Source of the DNA: Bacteroidia bacterium | Lineage (GTDB): Bacteria > Bacteroidota > Bacteroidia > Chitinophagales > Chitinophagaceae | Assembly: GCA_030427635.1 (NCBI GenBank) | Contig: JAUIBA010000014.1 | Coordinates: 1 to 64,000, forward strand | Direction: 5' to 3' | Length of the DNA: 64,000 bases | Program-made: the position numbers and the translations under genes | The notes under the pieces: generated by a model | Told to the model about the DNA's origin: nothing | The model's input: the letters and a program-made list of their open reading frames with translations, nothing else | The model's database searches: none | Shown here: positions 28,047 through 36,620 of the stretch, in pieces | Position numbering within the stretch: position 1 is the stretch's first letter | How the letters are laid out: each line of letters opens with the position of its first letter

Positions 28047-28074
28047 TTTGGCAAACGCTGTTGCTTTATATTTG
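28047..28074 (+). promoter_or_regulatory. Bacteroidota promoter (TTTG - 16 bp - TATATTTG)
   Basis: A -33-type TTTG (28047-28050) and a perfect -7 element TATATTTG (28067-28074) have near-canonical spacing. They precede the 879-aa protein gene at 28119 by 45 bp; a second, weaker ATACTTTG is at 28104-28111. Confidence 0.65.
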
Positions 28075-28118
28075 TTACTTACTAACCACAACTTACTCTC
28101 TAAATACTTTGCCCCGTA

Positions 28119-30758
28119 ATGAATAGCCAGATCGGATTGGGTATATTCGGTACGTTTGGCGAGCCGTATGGCTTCCAGCAGGTATTCTATTATGGTGCCC
28201 ACTGCCAGGGCAGTCTTGATCTCAACGATACAGCAATAGAATTTTATCCCGGCGAGGACCTCTATGCCGTGCGCCGTTGCATCATTGACGGGGTTCATAC
28301 CGTTTGCATCAGTATTTACACCTCTGTTCAGGAGCGCAATACAGAGCGCATGAGCACCTTCCTGGGCTCCTGTATGACGCTCGAAGATGGGTTTACTGAA
28401 GCAGAGTATATTTTTAAGGTACTTTCTTCCCTGCATCACGATTTGCTCAGTAATGAGCATAATGTCAGCAATGGCGTTATCAATGTTGAGCAGGGAGCAG
28501 ATATCATTATCCGTGAGCCCGCAGAGTTTGTTGCCGCTCAGGCCAATCTTGTTCCGCTCAATAAAACGCCTTTCTTCAGCTCATTCGTTGATGAAAACCG
28601 TTCATATCTTATCCTGCCTTCTCCACATGCTTTTGGCGACAATGATGCCGAGGTGATGGACTTTCTGGATGAGGCAATTAAGCATTATACCGATACCGGC
28701 ACCCTCTATTTCTCATTCGACAGGAATGTATATGACTACGTACGCAATGCAGGTATCATAGACGTAATGGAGTGGGCCGACTTCAAAGACCGTAAGGTTA
28801 AGATGCGCAAAGCATCGGCTGTGCGTACCAAGAAGGGTATCAGGAAGGGGGCTGTATCAGATATGCCTGATAATGATGAGGTGCCTGCTTCATCTCCGCT
28901 CATCTCACATAACGATACCGATGATCAGGAAGATGATGTAGCAGCATCACATACCGATGCAAATGATACCACAATAGCTTCCCCGGCATACAGTTATACC
29001 GGCAGTGATGACTCCCGTCCATTCGATGTATGGGATGAGCCGGACGGCTACTGGACCGAAGACGAAGCCCGGGAGCGGGTACATGAATATAACCGTCTGT
29101 TCCGTTATACTAACTCACTGCTGGACCATATCAATCAGCCTCCGCCGCGCAAAAAAAGACGTAGTCTTGCTGCTGCTGTCTTGTTGCTGTTCCTGATAGG
29201 GGCCTGTATCGCGGTTTACTTCCTTAGTCTTCAGAATACTATTCCCCCTCCTGCACAGGTATCGGCAGAGTCACCTCGTAGTATCCATCAGAGCAACATC
29301 ACTACAAATGGTGATAGTATGGCTGCCGCCGCCGAAATAGCTGCTGCCGATAGTGAGGCTGCGGGTGCGGTAGGTCCTGTGGCTGCTGTAGTAGCTACGC
29401 CATCTGCTATATCCTCTATGGGTACAGGTGAGCCTGATGACGAGGATGAGGAGTATGAAGAAGAATACGATGATGAGAAGGAATATGAAGAGCCGGCGGG
29501 CCGCACAGCAACAGTAGCGCCGGCAGCGCATGCCCCGGCTACCACAGCTGTAAGCGGTGGTACCGCATCAGATGACTCCCTGTCTTCTATGCCCGGTATC
29601 AATATGCCTGATGCGCCACGCGCTAATATGCCTCCCGGCTCTGAGTATGTGAGCAGGGTAGGAAAGAAAACCACCCCGGCAAAGCCGTCAGTAGGTAATA
29701 CCCGCACAGCACCACATACTCCTACTGTCACCACTCCTGTTGCGGCTACCACGCCACGCACTCCTGCTACTACCCCCGCTACTACGGCACAGCAGCCTGT
29801 TGTTTCAGGTAATACAGCTGGTAGTGTTGCTGGTACGGCTCCTGCATCTGTAGCTACTGGCACCACGGCTGCCCCTGCAGCTACCTCATCAAAGGCCCCT
29901 GCTGCGGCTAACAGCACAGCTGCTACACCGGCTGTAGGCGTACAGCCTGCACGTACAGTAGTTGCCACGGCGCCTGCCGCTATTACTACGGCCGCAAAAC
30001 CTGCTGCTGCTTCAGTTACACCATCTGTTGCAGCTACATTACCTATTGCCGGAAAAAACACTCCGGCGCCGGTCAATACACACTCTCCTGTTCCTACAGT
30101 TCCATCAGCCAATGGTACCGCTGTCAGGACGGCATCGGTAACCCCGGCGTCGTCAGCCCCTGCTACCGCAGCATCGGTAACAGCAGTAATAACCGGCAAG
30201 GCAGTACCTCCGGGCACAGCATCACTTAATGGTAGTAGCACACCGGCAGGTACTGATTCTGGTGGCAAACCACTTGCCGTTACACCTGCCAGTTCTCTGC
30301 TGGCGCTTACGGCTGCCGGCTCGTCTGTCAATCCCCTCACTACACCATCAGCCGGTAAAGCCACAGCAGTGCGCGGTGGTGCTAAGTCAGAGATACCCGG
30401 TTATGAGAACGTAAGGAATGTGGAAGCGCCCACTGCACGCCGCTCCACCATGCCCACCCGTGGTCTTCACCCCCGTCCCAATGGGCAGATAACACAGCGC
30501 GATATTCCCATTCTGGCCCGTACCGGTATCAAGGGCAAGACCCTTACCGAGCTTACAAAGATTATTCTGGAAGGTGCCCCTGAATCTGTAGGTGTATATT
30601 ATGCAGGTCAGGAGTTGCAGTATGCTGCTGCTTTGCTCAACAGTAACCGTCAGGCATTCGAGCGCCGCGGCAGTGATTATGTCTGCACTGCCGATTATCT
30701 TATCCTGCACATCCCTGCTATCATTCGTCCCAGCAGGCCTGTAGCATTCCCTAAGTAG
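28119..30758 (+). CDS. Single-pass membrane protein with cytosolic domain and long Pro/Thr/Ala-rich stalk, unknown function
   Basis: Not recognised. The 879-residue protein lacks a signal peptide. Residues 1-230 form a globular, probably cytoplasmic domain (LGIFGTFGEPYGFQQVFYYG..., ...YLILPSPHAFGDND...), with a basic linker (228-245) and an acidic one (250-320). A KKRR stop-transfer sequence precedes one transmembrane helix (about 349-371). Outside are about 400 residues of Ala/Thr/Pro/Val-rich low complexity, including an acidic patch EDEEYEEEYDDEKEYEE, long enough to cross the periplasm, and a C-terminal folded region (about 790-879, RDIPILARTGIKGKTLTELTKIILEGA) with PASTA/LysM-like length but no clear match. 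The layout is that of an envelope-spanning anchor or signalling protein. The following gene is a small lipoprotein 28 bp downstream. Confidence 0.8.
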   Translation: MNSQIGLGIFGTFGEPYGFQQVFYYGAHCQGSLDLNDTAIEFYPGEDLYAVRRCIIDGVHTVCISIYTSVQERNTERMSTFLGSCMTLEDGFTEAEYIFKVLSSLHHDLLSNEHNVSNGVINVEQGADIIIREPAEFVAAQANLVPLNKTPFFSSFVDENRSYLILPSPHAFGDNDAEVMDFLDEAIKHYTDTGTLYFSFDRNVYDYVRNAGIIDVMEWADFKDRKVKMRKASAVRTKKGIRKGAVSDMPDNDEVPASSPLISHNDTDDQEDDVAASHTDANDTTIASPAYSYTGSDDSRPFDVWDEPDGYWTEDEARERVHEYNRLFRYTNSLLDHINQPPPRKKRRSLAAAVLLLFLIGACIAVYFLSLQNTIPPPAQVSAESPRSIHQSNITTNGDSMAAAAEIAAADSEAAGAVGPVAAVVATPSAISSMGTGEPDDEDEEYEEEYDDEKEYEEPAGRTATVAPAAHAPATTAVSGGTASDDSLSSMPGINMPDAPRANMPPGSEYVSRVGKKTTPAKPSVGNTRTAPHTPTVTTPVAATTPRTPATTPATTAQQPVVSGNTAGSVAGTAPASVATGTTAAPAATSSKAPAAANSTAATPAVGVQPARTVVATAPAAITTAAKPAAASVTPSVAATLPIAGKNTPAPVNTHSPVPTVPSANGTAVRTASVTPASSAPATAASVTAVITGKAVPPGTASLNGSSTPAGTDSGGKPLAVTPASSLLALTAAGSSVNPLTTPSAGKATAVRGGAKSEIPGYENVRNVEAPTARRSTMPTRGLHPRPNGQITQRDIPILARTGIKGKTLTELTKIILEGAPESVGVYYAGQELQYAAALLNSNRQAFERRGSDYVCTADYLILHIPAIIRPSRPVAFPK

Positions 30759-30786
30759 TAGCGGTTTTTTTTCTTACATTTAGTTT

Positions 30787-31017
30787 ATGAAAGTTGCTCA
30801 TGCGGCGCATATCCGGCTTATGCTGGTATTATCCGGCATACTGTTTATTATGGCAGGCTGTGAGAAAAAGCGGGCCTATTTATGTGTATGTCATGGAGTC
30901 CAGGGCAGCCGGGGGTATAATATAGATGCCCCCTCACATAGTCATGCAGCCACAAGCTGCGTGCAGCTTACCCCACCCGCAGGCTATGATTCCTGTCGGC
31001 TTGAAATGCATGAATGA
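30787..31017 (+). CDS. Small Cys-rich lipoprotein
   Basis: The 76-residue product has a lipoprotein signal (LMLVLSGILFIMAGC, lipobox MAGC) and a mature part of about 50 residues with four further cysteines (YLCVCHG, ...TSCVQL, ...DSCRLE) and several histidines, suggesting disulfides or metal binding. No family is known to me. It follows the 879-aa gene by 28 bp on the same strand and is probably co-transcribed, which could link the two. Confidence 0.6.
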   Translation: MKVAHAAHIRLMLVLSGILFIMAGCEKKRAYLCVCHGVQGSRGYNIDAPSHSHAATSCVQLTPPAGYDSCRLEMHE

Positions 31018-31050
31018 GTCCGTCTCCGGTATTTAGCCGGCCTGCACTGC

Positions 31051-33303
31051 TTACAGCTTAAATTCAGGGAAGTACTTCTGTGAGATAGCCTCATATTGTT
31101 TTGCCTCTGCCATCTTACCCAGCGCCTTGTAAGAGAGTGCTATATAAGGTATGTCCTTCACATTGTTCGGGTCCACCTGCAGCGACTTGCTGATGATGTC
31201 TATCGTCTCGGCATACAGCCCCATTTTGAAATAGCAGTGTCCCAGATTGGAGTATCCGTTCACATAGCCGGGATTGGCTGCCACCAGCTGCTTGAATATA
31301 TTGGCCGCATCCTGATACTTTCCGGTATTCAGGTACACAGCGCCCAGGTTATTGGCAGCATTCACATCAGTAGGGCTCATTTCCAGTACCTTTTTAAAGT
31401 AGGGTTCTGCCTCGGCATACTTTTCGGTAAAGTAGTAGGCTACACCTATCTGCATATAGGCCTCTGTATAGTTGGGGTCTATGGCCAGGCACTGGTTCAG
31501 GTACATAATAGCCGAGTCAAACTGCTTTAGTGATGCATAGCAGCTACCCAGGTTGCAGTATGCCTGCAAAAAGTCGCCCTTTATTCTTATCGCCATCTGA
31601 TAGTAGGGTATGGCATCGCGCTGCCGGTTGCTGCGCAGGTACACAGTACCCAGGTTATTGGCAGCTATAGATTGGTAGTCACTCTGGGATATTGCTATCT
31701 TAAAGTGTACTTCCGATGAGTCATACACACCCATGTTCAGGTAGGCCGTCCCCAGCTCCGTATGTGCATCTGTATATTTGGGGTAGATGCTTATAGCTTT
31801 GTTCAGCTTCTCTATGGCATCATTCACTATAGCCCGGCGTTTGGCGGTATCTTTCTCTATGGGCAGCACATTTTCCACCAGTTCATTACCCACATAGTAG
31901 TTCAGTCGGGCGTTGTTGGGCGACTTTTCCAGGTCGGCCCTGAACAGGGTAGGATTATCTTTCCACTCTGTATTACGTGCTATTGTAAGTCCTGAGTATA
32001 GTACACCGGCCACCAGCAGTACACCTGCTGCTGCCTTGTTTTTTAATAGTCCTTCCCAGCTGTTTTCCCCTTTCAGCAGCCATTTGTCTATAGCCAGTGC
32101 CACCAGCAGGCAGAAACCCGCCGAGCAGAAGAACAGAAAACGCTCACCCATCGCAGAACCCATAAGGAATGCAATGTTGGCAAACAGCGATATTGTAGCC
32201 ATGTAAAATATGATGGCAAATGCCCACAGGTCTTTGCGCACTTTTATCATACGGTACAGCGCCCATATACCCGCCCCGGCATACAGTACCAGGGTAAGTA
32301 GTACCCACACATTGCCAAACGAAACATAGGGCACACTGTTATACCCATAGTCATTGATAAGCGGATGCGGCACAAATAGCAGTTTCACATACATACCCAG
32401 TGTGTACAGGGCAGTAGCTATCTGGCTTGCCTTATCGGGCGCACCCACCAGTGCATTGTCTATAAACTCTACCGCATCGGTACTGGCGCCATAGTCACTC
32501 AGTATGCGGTGGCGTATCAGCAGGTATATGGCAGTCACCACTACTGCGCCGCCGCTCATAAAGGCGGCTTTGCGCCAGTCGCTGTTCAGGTAAAAGAAGA
32601 ACACCAGCGGTATGATACCCAGAAATGTCACCACCGTCTCTTTCGACAGGTAGGAGAGGAACATTGCTACCAGTCCCGCCGCCAGTTGCCACACATGCCC
32701 CTTCTTCATATAGTCGGCCAGCAGGTTCAGGCTCAGAAAGGCAAACAGGAAACAGAATATCTCATCAAGGCTCTTGATGTTGGCCACCACCTCTGTATGT
32801 ATAGGGTGTACGGCAAAGAGCAGTGCGGCAATGAAAGAAACGATGGTACGGCCCTCCGTCAGCTTGTTCAGAAACAGGAACAGCAGCACCACACAGCACG
32901 CAAAGAACAGTATATTGAAAAAGTGGGCAGCAGTGGCATTCAGCCCGAAGAGGCCCACCTCTGTAGCAAACATCACCAGCGATAGCGGGCGGTAGTTCTC
33001 ATTTTTCAGATAGCCAAACCCCTTCAGCCTCGGGGTTTGCAGCAGTTCTTTGATGCCATCAAATCCCTGGTTTACAATAGTGTTTTTAGAGTACACCATC
33101 TGGTCGTCCAGCACAAAACCATTTTGCAGGGTATTGGCATAGATGATGAAGGTAATCACCGCCAGTATCAGAGACAGTTTCCATGTCAGCGACATTTTAC
33201 TGCCCTTTGCGGTGGAGGTAGGAGTCTTTGCTGCTTCCGCTTTTACCGGTTGCGGTGCATGAGGCTGCGCAGCAGGTTTCTGGGGTTGCTTTTTCTTTGC
33301 CAT
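31051..33303 (-). CDS. TMTC-like membrane protein: multi-pass N-terminal half plus TPR repeats
   Basis: The 750-residue protein has a Lys/Pro/Ala-rich cytoplasmic leader (1-45), then about 10-12 hydrophobic segments (to about 450) with the loop FVLDDQMVYSKN near residue 70, as in GT-C glycosyltransferase-like proteins (DD motif) and the animal TMTC O-mannosyltransferases, followed by about seven tetratricopeptide repeats (about 500-745; NLGTVYLRSNRQRDAIPYYQMA and similar). Bacterial members are annotated as TPR proteins or putative protein O-glycosyltransferases. Bacteroidota O-glycosylate many exported proteins, so a glycosylation role is plausible but unproven. Confidence 0.85.
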   Translation of the reverse strand: MAKKKQPQKPAAQPHAPQPVKAEAAKTPTSTAKGSKMSLTWKLSLILAVITFIIYANTLQNGFVLDDQMVYSKNTIVNQGFDGIKELLQTPRLKGFGYLKNENYRPLSLVMFATEVGLFGLNATAAHFFNILFFACCVVLLFLFLNKLTEGRTIVSFIAALLFAVHPIHTEVVANIKSLDEIFCFLFAFLSLNLLADYMKKGHVWQLAAGLVAMFLSYLSKETVVTFLGIIPLVFFFYLNSDWRKAAFMSGGAVVVTAIYLLIRHRILSDYGASTDAVEFIDNALVGAPDKASQIATALYTLGMYVKLLFVPHPLINDYGYNSVPYVSFGNVWVLLTLVLYAGAGIWALYRMIKVRKDLWAFAIIFYMATISLFANIAFLMGSAMGERFLFFCSAGFCLLVALAIDKWLLKGENSWEGLLKNKAAAGVLLVAGVLYSGLTIARNTEWKDNPTLFRADLEKSPNNARLNYYVGNELVENVLPIEKDTAKRRAIVNDAIEKLNKAISIYPKYTDAHTELGTAYLNMGVYDSSEVHFKIAISQSDYQSIAANNLGTVYLRSNRQRDAIPYYQMAIRIKGDFLQAYCNLGSCYASLKQFDSAIMYLNQCLAIDPNYTEAYMQIGVAYYFTEKYAEAEPYFKKVLEMSPTDVNAANNLGAVYLNTGKYQDAANIFKQLVAANPGYVNGYSNLGHCYFKMGLYAETIDIISKSLQVDPNNVKDIPYIALSYKALGKMAEAKQYEAISQKYFPEFKL

Positions 33304-33395
33304 TACTGTATTTATAGCTGCCCTGAAAGTAGTATTTTTTCCCGACTTGCCTGTCGCTACAGCCCATCCGGGCAGCTTGTTTACCCTACAGGCGT

Positions 33396-33403
33396 TACAT
33401 TTG
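33396..33403 (+). promoter_or_regulatory. -7 element (TACATTTG) for the Rieske gene
   Basis: A perfect TAnnTTTG 25 bp before the ATG at 33429, in the divergent spacer with the TPR protein. Confidence 0.6.
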
Positions 33404-33428
33404 TAGCATTAGTTTGTACCACACAGTT

Positions 33429-33773
33429 ATGAGCACCCCCCGCGATCTCTCATTATTCTCATGGCACCATGCACACGATGTTGCTTTCAGCAGCATGAAC
33501 TCCGGTCAGCTCATGCAAACCACCGTGGCAGACCGCGCCATAGGGCTCCTGCGCAGGGACGACAGTATTTTCGCCTTTACAGCCCGGTGCCCCCATGCCG
33601 GTGCCCCCATGTGCGATGGCTGGCTGGACGCAAAAGGCCATATAGTATGCCCCCTGCACAAATACCGCTTCGACCCCGCCACCGGCCGCAACACCACCGG
33701 CGAAGGCTACAAACTATTCACCTATCCCGTACAGGTTCGGGGCGATGAGGTGTGGGTGGGCATTATGGGGTAG
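33429..33773 (+). CDS. Rieske [2Fe-2S] ferredoxin-type protein
   Basis: The 114-residue protein is a stand-alone Rieske domain with both cluster-binding pairs: C54-x-H56 (ARCPHAG) and C74-x2-H77 (VCPLHKYRF). It resembles the ferredoxin components of Rieske oxygenases and the small NirD-like proteins, which pass single electrons to a partner enzyme. No oxygenase or reductase is nearby, so the partner is unknown. There is no signal peptide; it is cytoplasmic. An upstream TTG (33414) lies in frame but the ATG fits the family better. Confidence 0.9.
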   Translation: MSTPRDLSLFSWHHAHDVAFSSMNSGQLMQTTVADRAIGLLRRDDSIFAFTARCPHAGAPMCDGWLDAKGHIVCPLHKYRFDPATGRNTTGEGYKLFTYPVQVRGDEVWVGIMG

Positions 33774-34014
33774 GCTCATTATACATTGCATCGTGAAACG
33801 ATTTATTATCGTACTCACGTTATGAAGGCCAGCTCGTTAGGGAGTAACTTCCTCGCAAGAGTGTCCGCCTGCAAATGTTGTTCCATCATACAAATAGCAT
33901 CGCCCCTATAGTTTAGGCCCTCCACTGGTTAATAATATGTTATATGCATCTTATGTAACATTTGTCACGCACCACGCACCCGCCTCCATATAATTTCGTA
34001 GAAAACATTATTAT

Positions 34015-35637
34015 ATGAAAAAGGCAATCGGGGCTGTCTTAATGCTCATCACGGTGTTAACATTCTCTGTGCAGCATAGCAGCGCACAGTCAGGTCCGTT
34101 CAGTATATATCTGCAGCCGGCAGGTATTACCGGGCTGCCGGGCATACAGGCATATGTATGGGGGCAGCATGAGGGTAAATGGCTGGTAATGGGTGGTCGT
34201 CTGGACGGGCTCCATCGCAGGCAGGCATCATCGGCATTTGATGTAGCGGGCAATAACAACCGCATCTATGTCATAGACCCTGTAGCCGGGCAGCAGTGGA
34301 GTGCACCGCTTACGGCATTGCCGGTAGCGCTGCAGGAGCAGCTCAGCGCTACCAATATGCAGTTTCACCAGCGCGATACAATACTGTACTGCATAGGTGG
34401 TTATGGCTACAGCGCTACCGCTGCCGACCATATTACCCACAGTAATATAGTAGCCGTTAATGTTCCCCGTGTCATTGATGCTGTCATTGGCGGTACATCT
34501 GTTGCACCATACTTCCGTTATCAGACCGATGTGCGTTTTGCCGTAACAGGTGGCCACCTGGAGCAGATATACGATACATGGTATCTGCTGGGCGGTAACC
34601 GGTTCGATGGTCGCTATAACCCCATGGGTGGCCCCAGCTATACACAGGTATATACCAATGAGGCCCGCCGTTTTACCATAGCCGACGATGGTACTACATT
34701 TACCGTAACACACCTGCCTTATTATAACGATACTGCGGCCTTTCATCGCCGCGACTATAATGCGGTATCGCAGATACTGCCCGATGGTAAGGAAGGTATC
34801 ACCGTTTTCTCCGGTGTATTCCAGCTCACTGCCGATATCCCTTATCTGAACAGTGTTACCGTAGATAGTGCCGGTTATGCTATCAATACGGCCTTCTCTC
34901 AGTATTACAATCACTACCACAGTGCAGTAATGCCGGTATACAGTGCAGCCGCCCATGAGATGCACAATGTTTTCTTTGGGGGTATAGCGCAGTATTACGA
35001 CAATGCCGGTACACTTACTGAGGATAATAATGTCCCCTTTGTAAAGACCATAGCCCGCGTTACCCGCGATGCCGCCGGCACAATGACAGAGTATAAGCTA
35101 CCGGTAGAAATGCCCGGTTTGCTGGGTGCCAGTGCCGAGTTTATACCTGCAGAGGGCATACCTGCTTACCACAACCATGTGCTGAAGCTCGATGATATTA
35201 CTGCCGATACTACACTGGCGGGTTACATATTCGGTGGCATCAGCAGCACCGCGCCCAACATCTTTACCACCAATACCGGTACACAGAGCAGCGCATACAG
35301 CCAGCTGATAAAAGTATATCTGGTTAAGAACAGCAGCACCACACAGGCCGATGCACTCAACCCGCAGAGTACAGGCACATTGCGCCTGCAGTTATATCCT
35401 AATCCCAGCGATGGTAATATTTATCTGAAGTTCAACAGTGGTACCGCTACTCATGCTACACTCACCGTGGCCGATGTAAACGGAAGAGTTATCTCCCGCC
35501 GGGAATACCGCACCCTGGCCGCAGGCGACAACCTCATACGTTATGCCATAGAAGAGCCCACACCCGATGGCACCTATGTCATTACACTCACTACACCCGA
35601 GGCCAGCAGCACACAGCGCATAGTGATAAAGAAGTAG
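34015..35637 (+). CDS. T9SS-sorted secreted protein with Kelch-like propeller
   Basis: The 540-residue product has a signal peptide (MKKAIGAVLMLITVLTF...SSAQ), Kelch-like blades (LVMGGRLDGLHRR..., ILYCIGGYGY, YLLGGNRFDG, VFFGGIAQYYD, GYIFGGISS; the double-Gly signature recurs about five times), and a T9SS type A sorting domain from about residue 465 (YPNPSDGNIYLKF to RIVIKK). Likely a surface or secreted binding protein; the ligand is unknown. Confidence 0.88.
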   Translation: MKKAIGAVLMLITVLTFSVQHSSAQSGPFSIYLQPAGITGLPGIQAYVWGQHEGKWLVMGGRLDGLHRRQASSAFDVAGNNNRIYVIDPVAGQQWSAPLTALPVALQEQLSATNMQFHQRDTILYCIGGYGYSATAADHITHSNIVAVNVPRVIDAVIGGTSVAPYFRYQTDVRFAVTGGHLEQIYDTWYLLGGNRFDGRYNPMGGPSYTQVYTNEARRFTIADDGTTFTVTHLPYYNDTAAFHRRDYNAVSQILPDGKEGITVFSGVFQLTADIPYLNSVTVDSAGYAINTAFSQYYNHYHSAVMPVYSAAAHEMHNVFFGGIAQYYDNAGTLTEDNNVPFVKTIARVTRDAAGTMTEYKLPVEMPGLLGASAEFIPAEGIPAYHNHVLKLDDITADTTLAGYIFGGISSTAPNIFTTNTGTQSSAYSQLIKVYLVKNSSTTQADALNPQSTGTLRLQLYPNPSDGNIYLKFNSGTATHATLTVADVNGRVISRREYRTLAAGDNLIRYAIEEPTPDGTYVITLTTPEASSTQRIVIKK

Positions 35638-35702
35638 CCGCTCAGGGGTATATTGGCACATGGCAGGTTTGCAGCGGTTCAGGCATAACTTCCGAAATCT
35701 CC

Positions 35703-35710
35703 TACATTTG
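35703..35710 (+). promoter_or_regulatory. -7 element (TACATTTG) abutting the ldcA-like start codon
   Basis: A perfect TAnnTTTG ends 4 bp before the ATG at 35715, so the transcript is expected to start at about the start codon. There is no room for a ribosome binding site. Confidence 0.65.
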
Positions 35711-35714
35711 CTCC

Positions 35715-36620
35715 ATGCAGCCACCATATCTTACTTCGGGTTCTCTTATTGGTATTACCTGCCCTGCAGGCTTTGTATCGCATGAGCGGGTAGAGGGGGC
35801 AGTTACCATACTGGAGTTGTGGGGTTTCCGCGTGCGCCTGGGGGCTACGGTTGGTAGTGAATATCATTACTTCTCCGGCACAGATGCCCAGCGCCTCGCC
35901 GATCTCCAGTCTATGATGGACGACCCCGAAGTGGCAGCAATACTCATGGGCCGTGGGGGCTATGGCATGAGCCGCATTATAGATGGGCTCAGTCTCGATG
36001 CCTTCAGCCGCCATCCTAAATGGATATGTGGCTTTTCCGATATTACCGTACTGCATAGCCACCTGCAGGCGCAGCTGGGGGCGCATACACTGCACAGCCC
36101 CATGTGTGGCGCTTTTCGTGGCAGCACAGCGGCACAGCCTCATATCTTGTCATTGCGGGCGCAGCTGCTGGGGCAGCCTGTTTCTTACGAAATAGACCCT
36201 TCCCCGTTCAATCGTGCCGGTGAGGTCACAGCTCCGCTCACCGGAGGCAATGTAGCCATACTGGCCCATCTCACCGGCTCTGTATCAGAGGTAGATACTG
36301 ATGGGCGCATATTGTTTATAGAAGATGTAGGGGAGCACCTGTATAACATAGACCGCCTTCTGCTCAATCTGAAACGTGCTGGTAAGTTACAGCGGCTGGC
36401 AGCGCTGCTGGTAGGCTCCTTTACAGAGTTGCAGGATACCGCCCGCTCATTCGGGCAAACAGTAGAGGAAATTATTGCCGATAAAGTGGCTGAGTATGAC
36501 TATCCGGTATGCTTTGGTTTTCACTGTGGTCATCAGGAGGTAAATTATGCGCTCAGGCTGGGTGCTGTACATACCCTCTCCGTTACCGGTACAGGCAGCA
36601 GGCTCACGCTGCACTCATAA
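35715..36620 (+). CDS. LD-carboxypeptidase (peptidase family S66)
   Basis: The 301-residue protein matches LdcA/MccF: RGGYGMSRIID (about 76-86), the nucleophile motif CGFSDIT with Ser at about 101, and the C-terminal catalytic Glu/His in FHCGHQEVNYALRLG. LdcA removes the terminal D-alanine from tetrapeptide stems of peptidoglycan during recycling; MccF-type relatives detoxify microcin C, which cannot be excluded. Cytoplasmic, no signal peptide. The 3' end overlaps the convergent O-antigen ligase-like gene by 17 bp. The start codon follows a promoter element within 4 bp, suggesting a leaderless message. Confidence 0.92.
   Translation: MQPPYLTSGSLIGITCPAGFVSHERVEGAVTILELWGFRVRLGATVGSEYHYFSGTDAQRLADLQSMMDDPEVAAILMGRGGYGMSRIIDGLSLDAFSRHPKWICGFSDITVLHSHLQAQLGAHTLHSPMCGAFRGSTAAQPHILSLRAQLLGQPVSYEIDPSPFNRAGEVTAPLTGGNVAILAHLTGSVSEVDTDGRILFIEDVGEHLYNIDRLLLNLKRAGKLQRLAALLVGSFTELQDTARSFGQTVEEIIADKVAEYDYPVCFGFHCGHQEVNYALRLGAVHTLSVTGTGSRLTLHS

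Noticed and set aside
29288-30364. 358-codon minus-strand frame in the Pro/Thr/Ala stalk region
   Set aside because: It is the antisense of low-complexity GC-rich codons of the 879-aa protein; Ala/Val/Gly-rich with no domain.
33774-34014. Possible small RNA or riboswitch between Rieske and Kelch-like genes
   Set aside because: I could not draw a convincing conserved structure or terminator in this 240-bp spacer.
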